The notes under the pieces are model-generated. The model was not told the origin of the DNA. It did no database searches and worked only from the letters and a program-made list of their open reading frames with translations. A program made the translations under genes and the position numbers. Shown here piece after piece: positions 1 to 6,410 of a stretch of 14,110 nt of DNA (its first letter is position 1; each line of letters begins with the position of its first letter). This DNA is from Pseudomonadota bacterium. Its GTDB lineage: Bacteria > Pseudomonadota > Alphaproteobacteria > Rhizobiales > Segnochrobactraceae. The stretch is taken from positions 1 through 14,110 of the forward strand of contig JAEZMP010000462.1 of the NCBI GenBank assembly GCA_023442215.1. Reading direction: 5' to 3'.

Positions 1-39
1 CGCCGTCGTCGCCAGGAAGCGTCTGCGGTTCATGTGCAT
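1..39 (-). CDS. N-terminus of an exported protein (partial), twin-arginine-like signal start
   Basis: Only the first 13 codons lie in the window; the rest continues past the left edge. The fragment reads MHMNRRRFLATTA. The run of three arginines followed by Phe-Leu resembles a Tat signal (RRxFL), so a periplasmic or secreted product is likely. A strong Shine-Dalgarno (GGGGAGGA on the minus strand, about positions 48-56) lies upstream of both ATGs, at 39 and 33. The gene is in the same direction as uxaC, 82 bp downstream of it, so it is probably co-transcribed. In hexuronate clusters this place is often taken by a TRAP-type or ABC substrate-binding protein; that identity is inference from context, since no mature sequence is visible. 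An exported oxidoreductase or hydrolase is equally compatible with a Tat signal. Confidence 0.6.
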   Translation of the reverse strand, partial: MHMNRRRFLATTA

Positions 40-121
40 GGTCGGTTTCCTCCCCTTTGCCGGTGCCATCGGCCCGGCGCCTGGATTTTCTGCCGGTGCT
101 TCTTCGGCCCGGCGGTGTCGT

Positions 122-1522
122 TCAAAGTCGATACGCATCCCTCGCAAGCCGGTAGGCGAGGTCCGTCGCCATGTCGTGCGCCTCGTCCTCGTCGAGCCGG
201 CCGTCCGCGACGAGACGGGCGAGCCAGGCACAATCCACCCGCCGGGCGACGTCGTGCCGGGCGGGGATGGAGAGGAATGCGCGCGTGTCGTCGTTGAAGC
301 CGACGGTGTTGTAGATGCCGGCGGTCTCGGACGTGGTCTCGCGGAAGCGGCGCATCCCCTCGGCGCTGTCGAAGAACCACCAGGGCGGCCCGAGCCGCAG
401 CGCCGGATAGTGGCCGGCGAGCGGGGCGAGTTCGCGCGAATAGGCGGCCTCGTCGAGGGTGAACACGATCACCGTGACCGACGGATCGTTGCCGACCGCC
501 GAGAGCAGCGGCCGCAGGGCGTGGACATAGTCGGTGCGCGAGGGAATGTCGGCGCCCTTGTCGAAGCCGAAGCGCTGGAACAGCAGGGCATTGTGATTGC
601 GCACCGAGCCCGGATGGATCTGCATCACCAGCCCGTCGTCCCGGCTCATGCGCGCCATCTCGGTCAGCATCTGCGCGCGGAAGAGTTCGCTGGCGCCCGC
701 ATCGGCCGTCCCCGCCCGCACGGCATCGAACAGGGCTGCCGCGTCCGAGGCTGCGAGGTCGGCCGTCAGTGCCGAGGGGTGGCCGTGGTCCGTCGCGGTC
801 GCGCCGCGCGCCTTGAAATAGGCCCGGCGCGTGCGGTGGGCGGCCAGATAGCCGTCCCATGTCTCCGGCTCACCGGTCAGTTCGAACAGCCGGTCGAGCG
901 CGGCCGGGAAGCCCGGCCGGTCCGGATCGACCACGGCATCGGGACGGTAGGTCGGCACCACCCGCCCGTGCCAGCCCGATGCGCGGATCGCATCGTGATG
1001 GGCGAGATCGTCGAGCGCGCCGTCCGTCGTCGCGATCGCCTCGATGCCGAACCGGTCGTAAAGGGCGCGTGGCCGCATCGCCTCGTCGCCGAGCGCCCCG
1101 GCGATGCGGTCGTAAAGGCGGTCGGCATTCTCGGGCGAGAGCCGTTCCTCGATGCCGAACACGGTTTCCAGCGCATGTTCGAACCAGAGACGGGACGGCG
1201 TGCCGCGAAACAGTCGATAATGGGCGGCGAACAGCCGCCAGATTCGCCGCCCGTCGGTCTCGACCGGGCCGCCGTCGACGCGCGGCACGCCGAGTGCCTC
1301 GAGCGGCACGCCCTGGGAATAGAGCATCCGGAAGATGTAATGATCGGGAATGACGAACAGCGCCGCCGGATCCGGAAAAGCCGGGTTCCGCGCGTACCAT
1401 TCGGGCTCGGTATGGCCGTGCGGAGAAACGATGGGCAGCCTCTCGACCTCGGCAAACAGGCGCCGCGCAATGTCGCGTGCCTCGGCCTCGATCGGCAGCA
1501 GCCGGTCCGGATTGAGCGCCAT
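122..1522 (-). CDS. uxaC: Glucuronate isomerase (uronate isomerase)
   Basis: Cytoplasmic isomerase that interconverts D-glucuronate and D-fructuronate (and galacturonate and tagaturonate), the first step of the hexuronate pathway; an amidohydrolase-superfamily TIM barrel. The 466-residue length matches the family (about 470). Visible hallmarks are the N-terminal metal-binding HxH at residues 35-37 (SPHGHTEP), the block PDHYIFRMLYSQGV, the segment MQIHPGSVRNHN, and the C-terminal block PWWFFDSAEGMRRFRE. The start is well supported: on the minus strand AAGGGGAGGA lies a few bases before the ATG at 1522. The gene is divergent from the GntR/FCD regulator, with a 12-bp palindrome and a -35 box between or overlapping them, which suggests local repression relieved by a uronate or a derivative. 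A partial exported-protein gene follows in the same direction. Confidence 0.95.
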   Translation of the reverse strand: MALNPDRLLPIEAEARDIARRLFAEVERLPIVSPHGHTEPEWYARNPAFPDPAALFVIPDHYIFRMLYSQGVPLEALGVPRVDGGPVETDGRRIWRLFAAHYRLFRGTPSRLWFEHALETVFGIEERLSPENADRLYDRIAGALGDEAMRPRALYDRFGIEAIATTDGALDDLAHHDAIRASGWHGRVVPTYRPDAVVDPDRPGFPAALDRLFELTGEPETWDGYLAAHRTRRAYFKARGATATDHGHPSALTADLAASDAAALFDAVRAGTADAGASELFRAQMLTEMARMSRDDGLVMQIHPGSVRNHNALLFQRFGFDKGADIPSRTDYVHALRPLLSAVGNDPSVTVIVFTLDEAAYSRELAPLAGHYPALRLGPPWWFFDSAEGMRRFRETTSETAGIYNTVGFNDDTRAFLSIPARHDVARRVDCAWLARLVADGRLDEDEAHDMATDLAYRLARDAYRL

Positions 1523-1575
1523 CGGTCCTCCCCTTTGGCTTGCCGGCCTTCTGATTTTTGTGCGGCCTTGGCGAT

Positions 1576-1604
1576 CCCTAACAACTAATATATTAGCATG
1601 TCAA
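1576..1604 (-). promoter_or_regulatory. Predicted sigma70-type promoter of uxaC
   Basis: On the minus strand a perfect TTGACA (-35, complement of 1599-1604) is followed after 17 bp by TTAGGG (weak -10, complement of 1576-1581). This predicts a transcript start near 1569 and a leader of about 47 nt before the uxaC ATG at 1522. The spacer contains the whole palindrome CTAATATATTAG, a classical place for a repressor operator. The -35 is a consensus match and the -10 is poor, so the assignment is tentative. Confidence 0.5.
1585..1596. promoter_or_regulatory. Candidate GntR/FCD operator (perfect palindrome)
   Basis: CTAATATATTAG is a perfect 12-bp palindrome, all A/T except its outer pair, in otherwise GC-rich DNA. 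It sits between divergent uxaC and the regulator gene, inside the predicted uxaC promoter spacer. It also overlaps TATATT/TAATAT, which could serve as a -10 for the regulator. FadR/VanR-type GntR proteins bind short AT-centred palindromes as dimers, so this is the most likely operator for the adjacent regulator. Binding is inferred from position and symmetry. Confidence 0.55.
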
Positions 1605-2350
1605 TTCGTTCGATCCGGTCCATGGGCAAAATGAGCGTGTCCTCCCTTCCCGATGCAACCGCCGCGGACACGCTTCTCCGGCCCTCCCCGGCCCGCCGGA
1701 TCACCTCCGCGACGCAGGTGTTCGAGGCGCTGCGGGCGGAAATCATCGCCCTGCGACTCCCGCCGGGAACGCCGCTCCAGGACAAGGCGCTGATCGCCCG
1801 CTTCCAGGTCAGCCGCACGCCGGTCCGCGAGGCCCTGATCCGGCTGGCGGAACTCGGGCTTGTCGACGTATTCCCGCAATCGGGCACGTTCGTCTCGCGG
1901 ATCCCGGTGTCGGCGATTCCCGAGGCGGTGCTGATCCGCAAGGCTCTGGAGGGCATCACCGTCGAGAAGGCGACGCGCGCCGCCGCCCCCAACCGCATGA
2001 CCGCGATCGACATGGCGATCGGCCGCCAGAAGGTCGCGGCCCTGTTTCACGACGTCGACGCCTTCCACGAGGCCGACGAAGCCTTCCACGCGGCGGTGGC
2101 CGACCTCGCCGGCCATCCCGGAATCTGGACGCTGCTGACGCAGGTGAAGGCGCAGGTCGACCGGGCCCGCCGCCTCACCCTGCCGATCCTCGGGCGCATG
2201 GACCAGGTGCTCGCCGAGCACGCCGTCATCCGCGATTGCATCGCCGCGGGCGATGCCGAGGGGGCGAAGGCCGCCATGGACGACCATGTCTCGGCCGTCA
2301 TTCCGGACATCGAGAAATTGCGGGGCCGGTCTCCGGACTACTTCGTCTGA
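1598..2350 (+). CDS. GntR-family transcriptional regulator, FCD (FadR/VanR) subfamily
   Basis: DNA-binding repressor or activator with an N-terminal winged helix (about residues 30-95, with the recognition segment DKALIARFQVSRTPVREALIRLAELGLVD's core VSRTPVREAL) and a C-terminal FCD ligand-binding domain (about 105-235). The FCD metal-site residues appear intact: D160 and H164 (DEAFH), H208 (EH) and H230 (DDH), numbered from 1598. The total of 250 residues is normal. The interval given is the longest frame. The ATG at 1598 abuts the palindrome and its first codons contain the uxaC -35, and no Shine-Dalgarno is visible, so initiation at ATG 1622 or 1631, or a leaderless message, is quite possible. 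Divergence from uxaC makes it the likely uronate-responsive regulator of that operon and of itself. Confidence 0.9.
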   Translation: MSIRSIRSMGKMSVSSLPDATAADTLLRPSPARRITSATQVFEALRAEIIALRLPPGTPLQDKALIARFQVSRTPVREALIRLAELGLVDVFPQSGTFVSRIPVSAIPEAVLIRKALEGITVEKATRAAAPNRMTAIDMAIGRQKVAALFHDVDAFHEADEAFHAAVADLAGHPGIWTLLTQVKAQVDRARRLTLPILGRMDQVLAEHAVIRDCIAAGDAEGAKAAMDDHVSAVIPDIEKLRGRSPDYFV

Positions 2351-2528
2351 CGCGGGCGGCATCGTCCGTCTTCGACCGGCCGCCGGATCCCGCAGGCCGG
2401 CCAACGGGTTCGCGGGGTGGCCTGCCCGGCTCATGGAACGTCTGTCCTTCGAGGACCGTCGCGCACAAGCCCCGGAATGGCCGGTTCGTGACGCCGCCCA
2501 ACGCGGCCTTTCCTTTCCGATCCCTGTT

Positions 2529-2553
2529 GGAACGCCTGTCCCGTCACGCGGTT
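2529..2553 (+). promoter_or_regulatory. Predicted EcfG (general stress sigma factor) promoter of glgX-treZ-treY
   Basis: GGAAC (2529-2533), a 16-bp spacer, then GGTT (2550-2553) matches the alphaproteobacterial EcfG/RpoE2 consensus GGAAC-N16-17-nGTT. It predicts transcription from about 2560 and a leader of about 30 nt before the glgX ATG at 2590. The same architecture recurs upstream of two ferritin-like genes in this window, which raises confidence. Confidence 0.7.
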
Positions 2554-2589
2554 GTTAGGGGGTCCTTCCCCTCAGAGAGCTCCCGCCAC

Positions 2590-4653
2590 ATGAGACAAGT
2601 GCTCCCCGGCTCGGCATTCCCGCTCGGTGTCACCGTTGACAGCAAGGGAACGAACTTCGCGCTTTTCTCGGACAACGCCACGGGCGTGACGCTCTGCCTG
2701 TTCGATCGCCACGGCGAGACGGAACTGGAGCGCATCGACCTGCACGAATGCACGAACGGCGTCTGGCACATCTACCTGCCCGGCGTCGGGCGCGGCCAGA
2801 CCTACGGCTGGCGGGTGCACGGGCCGTGGGCGCCGGACGCCGGCCACCGCTTCAACCCGAACAAGCTGCTGCTCGATCCCTATGCGCGGATGCTCGTCGG
2901 CGGCATCCAGTGGAACGACGCGCTCTACGGCTACAAGATCGGGGCCGGCGACGATGCCGATCTCGTCATGGACGATCGCGACAGCGCCCCGTTCATGCCG
3001 AAGGCGCGGGTGGTGGCCGGCATGCCCTATTCGTCGAGCCAGCATCCCCGCATTCCCTGGCCGAAGATGGTGATCTACGAGGGCCATGTGCGCGGCCTGA
3101 CCATGCGCCACCCGCTGGTGCCGGAATCGATCCGCGGCACCTTCACGGCTCTCTCCCAGCCGGAGTTCATCGACTACCTGTCGCGCCTCGGTATTACGGC
3201 GCTCGAACTCCTGCCGATTCACGCCTTCGCTCAGGACCAGTACCTGCTCGACCGCGGACTCTCCAACTACTGGGGCTACAACACGCTGTCGTTCTTCGCG
3301 CCGGAGCCGCGCTATCTCGGCGAGGACGGGCTCGATTCCATCGGCGAAGCGGTCGACCGGCTGCATCAGGCCGGCATCGAGATCATTCTCGATGTCGTCT
3401 ACAACCACACCTGCGAGGGCAATCACCTCGGCCCGACGCTGTCGTTCAAGGGCATCGACAACGCCTCGTATTACCGGCTGCTGCCCGGCAACGGCCGCTA
3501 CTACGACGACATGACGGGCTGCGGCAACGCGGTGAACACCGATCATCCGCGGGTGCTGCAGATGGTCATGGATTCGCTGCGGATGTGGGCCACGGTCTAT
3601 GGCATCGACGGCTTCCGCTTCGACCTCGCCACGACGCTCGGCCGGCGGCCGACCGGGTTCGATTCCGGCCATGCCTTCTTCAATGCCATCCTCCAGGATC
3701 CGACGCTTGGCGGCCTGAAACTCATCGCCGAACCGTGGGACGTCGGCCCGGGCGGCTACCAGCTCGGCGCGTTCCCCCCTGGCTTCTCGGAGTGGAACGG
3801 GGACTATCGCGACAAGGTCCGCGAGTTCTGGTGCGGCTCGGAAGGCCTGCTGCCGAGCTTCGCCACCCGCTTCGCGGCTTCGCAGGACATCTTCTCCGAA
3901 GGCCGCCGGCGGCCGTGGTCGAGCGTGAACTTCATCACCGCCCACGACGGTTTCACGCTTCACGATCTCGTCACCTACAACGACAAGCACAACGAGGCCA
4001 ACGGCGAAGACAACCGCGACGGCCACGATGACAACAAGAGCTGGAACTGCGGCACCGAGGGCGAGACCGACGATCCCGGCATCAACGCTCTGCGCAAGCG
4101 CCAGAAGCGCAACCTGATCGCAACGCTGTTCCTGTCACAGGGCGTGCCGATGCTGCTCGCCGGCGACGAGCGCTCGAACTCCCAGGGCGGCAACAACAAC
4201 GCCTATTGCCACGACAACGAGATCGGCTGGGTCGACTGGTCGAACGATGACCCTGAACTGCCGGAATTCGTCGCCCGGCTGGCGGCGATCCGGAAGAAAT
4301 ATTCCTCGCTGTCCCGGCCGGAATTCCTGACCGGCACCCGCAACGACCGCGGCCAGCCGGATGTTGCGTGGTTCAACACCAGCGGCGAGCGCATGCGCGA
4401 GGAGGACTGGGACAACCCGCACTCCAAGTGCCTGACGCTGCGGCTCGCGCCGGTGCTGGAGGACGAGCCCTCGCTCGTGATCATGTTCAACGCCTCGCAT
4501 GTCGATGTCGAGTTCGTCGCCCCGCCCGTGGAATCCGGCCATTGGGAAGCCATCCTCGCGACCGGCGACGACCTGGAGGGGACCAGCCTCGAAGGCGGCG
4601 GCACCTTCACCCTGCCGGCGCGAACCCTCGTGCTGTGGGAGTGGCATGAATGA
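2590..4653 (+). CDS. glgX: Glycogen debranching enzyme GlgX/TreX type (GH13, isoamylase subfamily)
   Basis: Hydrolyses alpha-1,6 branch points of glycogen or maltodextrin in the cytoplasm, supplying linear chains to TreY and TreZ. The 687-residue protein opens with the family's typical VLPGSAFPLGVTVDSKGTNF, which fixes the start at the ATG at 2590; the frame is open upstream but carries no family sequence there. A CBM48-like domain (about 10-110) precedes the GH13 barrel. GH13 regions are intact: DVVYNH at 268-273, nucleophile D345 in GFRFDLA, acid/base E381 in AEPWD, and H452-D453 in TAHDGF. The Shine-Dalgarno is weak (AGAGAG about 10 nt upstream). An EcfG-type promoter lies about 36 bp upstream of the ATG. 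The stop overlaps the treZ start (ATGA). Within this operon a TreX-like role in trehalose synthesis is more likely than purely glycogen breakdown; that is inferred from context. Confidence 0.95.
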   Translation: MRQVLPGSAFPLGVTVDSKGTNFALFSDNATGVTLCLFDRHGETELERIDLHECTNGVWHIYLPGVGRGQTYGWRVHGPWAPDAGHRFNPNKLLLDPYARMLVGGIQWNDALYGYKIGAGDDADLVMDDRDSAPFMPKARVVAGMPYSSSQHPRIPWPKMVIYEGHVRGLTMRHPLVPESIRGTFTALSQPEFIDYLSRLGITALELLPIHAFAQDQYLLDRGLSNYWGYNTLSFFAPEPRYLGEDGLDSIGEAVDRLHQAGIEIILDVVYNHTCEGNHLGPTLSFKGIDNASYYRLLPGNGRYYDDMTGCGNAVNTDHPRVLQMVMDSLRMWATVYGIDGFRFDLATTLGRRPTGFDSGHAFFNAILQDPTLGGLKLIAEPWDVGPGGYQLGAFPPGFSEWNGDYRDKVREFWCGSEGLLPSFATRFAASQDIFSEGRRRPWSSVNFITAHDGFTLHDLVTYNDKHNEANGEDNRDGHDDNKSWNCGTEGETDDPGINALRKRQKRNLIATLFLSQGVPMLLAGDERSNSQGGNNNAYCHDNEIGWVDWSNDDPELPEFVARLAAIRKKYSSLSRPEFLTGTRNDRGQPDVAWFNTSGERMREEDWDNPHSKCLTLRLAPVLEDEPSLVIMFNASHVDVEFVAPPVESGHWEAILATGDDLEGTSLEGGGTFTLPARTLVLWEWHE

Positions 4654-6410
4654 TCCCGACCTCATGCCGCTTCGGACCGGAGCCGACAGCATCCGGCGTT
4701 CGCTTTCGGCTGTTCGCGCCTGACGTGAGTGCGGTCGACCTTGAGATCGACGGTCTCGGAACCCTGCCGATGCTCGAAGCGGGCGGCGGCTTCTTCAGGG
4801 CCGACGTCGCGGGTGCCGTGCCGGGGCTTCGCTATCGCTTCCTGGTCGACGGGCAGGCCGTTCCCGACCCCGCCGCGCGGATGCAAGCCGAGGACGCCGA
4901 CGGCTGGAGCGTGCTGGTCACCCCGCCGGATGACCTGCCTTCGGGGCTGTCCCGACCCTGGCACGAGGCGGTGATAGCCGAAGTCCACGTCGGGACGGCG
5001 ACGCCGGAAGGCACCTTCCGGGCGCTGATCGGCCGGCTGGAGCACTATCGCAACGCCGGTTTCACCGCGATCGAGCTCATGCCGGTGGGCGAGTTCCCGG
5101 GCAGGCACAACTGGGGTTATGACGGCGTGCTCATCTACGCGCCCGACCGCGCGTACGGCACGCCGGACGATTTGCGCGCGCTCATCGCGGCAGCGCACGG
5201 GCGCGGTCTCGCGGTCATGCTCGACGTTGTCTACAATCATTTCGGGCCGAGCGGAAACTTCCTGCCGCTCTACGCGAAGTCGTTCTTCCGGCCGGATATC
5301 TCAACGCCGTGGGGACCGGCCATCGACCTCGGGAACGAGACCGTCCGGGCGTTCTTCGTCGAGAATGCGGCCTACTGGCTCTCCGATTTCGGTTTCGACG
5401 GGCTGCGTTTCGATGCGGTCCATGCCTTCGCCACCGACGGCGCCGGCACGTTTCTGCGCGAGATCGCACAGGCCTGCCGCGCCGTGCGGCCCGACGCCTG
5501 GCTCGTGCTCGAAAACCACGACAACATCGCGGAGTGGATCAAGCCGGACGCGCGCCTCTTCACCGCCCAATGGAACGACGACTGGCACCACGCCTTCCAT
5601 GTGCTGGCGAGCGGCGAGGGCAGCGGCTACTACGCGCCCTATGCGCGGGATGCCTGCGCGGCAGCGGCGCGTGCGCTCGCGGAGGGCTTCGTGTTCCAGG
5701 GCGAACCCTATCCCGGCGCGGGCGGCAAGCCTCGCGGCACGCCGAGCGCCGGGCTGCCACCGACTGCCTTCGTCGCCTTCGCCCAGAACCACGATCATAT
5801 CGGCAACCGCCCGCTGGGCGACCGCCTCGCCGGCGGGGTGGCGCCGGAGCGGCTTGCACTCCTGCGGTTCGTCCTGATGCTGTCGCCCTCGATTCCGCTG
5901 CTGTTCCAGGGCGAGGAGGCTCTGCTGCCGAAGCCATTCCCGTTCTTCTGTGATTTCGGGGGCGAACTGGCCGATGCGGTGCGATCCGGCCGCCGGGCCG
6001 AGTTTCCGGATTTCTTCATCGGTCATGAGGACGCCGACTTCCCCGATCCGCTCGACGAGGCGACGTTCCGGTCGGCCGTCCTGACCGACGGCGACTATGC
6101 GGCTTCCGGCGCACGATGCGCGCTGGCGACCTTTCGGCGGTTGGCACAGGCCCGCGCGCGGCTGATCTGGCCGCTCGCCACCGGCCGGTTCCTCGGGGCG
6201 GAAGGGGAGTGCGAGGGCACGGCGATCGTGACGCGTTGGCGCTACGAGGCAGGCACGCTCGTTCTCGCCCTCAATCCCGCCGCTGCGGAGGCTGAGATCG
6301 CCGTGCCGGCCCTGGCTGCGCCGGACGAAACGCTTGGGGCGTTCGAGTTGTCCGGCGACCGTCTGCACCTCTCCCCGTTCGCGGCCGCCTTCTGGAGCCT
6401 GCCCGCATGA
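4650..6410 (+). CDS. treZ: Malto-oligosyltrehalose trehalohydrolase
   Basis: Cytoplasmic GH13 enzyme that cleaves the alpha-1,4 bond next to the terminal trehalosyl unit of maltooligosyltrehalose, releasing trehalose; the last step of the TreY/TreZ route. The 586-residue length is typical. An N-terminal beta-sandwich (about 1-100) precedes the barrel. Catalytic regions are D192 in DVVYNHFGPSGNF, nucleophile D255 in GLRFDAVHA, E288 in LENHDN, and D382 in AQNHDHIGNRPLGDR, a TreZ signature. GGGAG at 4637-4641 lies 8 nt before the ATG. The start overlaps the glgX stop and the stop overlaps the treY start, each as ATGA, so translation is probably coupled. Confidence is high because all motifs and both neighbours agree. 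Confidence 0.96.
   Translation: MIPTSCRFGPEPTASGVRFRLFAPDVSAVDLEIDGLGTLPMLEAGGGFFRADVAGAVPGLRYRFLVDGQAVPDPAARMQAEDADGWSVLVTPPDDLPSGLSRPWHEAVIAEVHVGTATPEGTFRALIGRLEHYRNAGFTAIELMPVGEFPGRHNWGYDGVLIYAPDRAYGTPDDLRALIAAAHGRGLAVMLDVVYNHFGPSGNFLPLYAKSFFRPDISTPWGPAIDLGNETVRAFFVENAAYWLSDFGFDGLRFDAVHAFATDGAGTFLREIAQACRAVRPDAWLVLENHDNIAEWIKPDARLFTAQWNDDWHHAFHVLASGEGSGYYAPYARDACAAAARALAEGFVFQGEPYPGAGGKPRGTPSAGLPPTAFVAFAQNHDHIGNRPLGDRLAGGVAPERLALLRFVLMLSPSIPLLFQGEEALLPKPFPFFCDFGGELADAVRSGRRAEFPDFFIGHEDADFPDPLDEATFRSAVLTDGDYAASGARCALATFRRLAQARARLIWPLATGRFLGAEGECEGTAIVTRWRYEAGTLVLALNPAAAEAEIAVPALAAPDETLGAFELSGDRLHLSPFAAAFWSLPA

Noticed and set aside
69..114. 11-bp direct repeat TCGGCCCGGCG (69-79 and 104-114) downstream of uxaC
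   Set aside because: Two short GC-rich copies in GC-rich DNA; expected by chance often enough and without further structure.
32..1588. Long rightward open frame of 518 codons opposite uxaC
   Set aside because: Arg/Gly/Ala/Pro-rich translation without family features, fully antisense to an unmistakable uxaC; a typical shadow in high-G+C DNA.
2435..2460. Second GGAAC with CGTC at 17 bp upstream of glgX
   Set aside because: The -10 lacks the final T of nGTT and it lies further from glgX than the complete match at 2529-2553.
2572..4026. Leftward open frame of 484 codons opposite glgX
   Set aside because: Antisense to conserved GH13 coding sequence; low-complexity Arg/Ala/Val translation.
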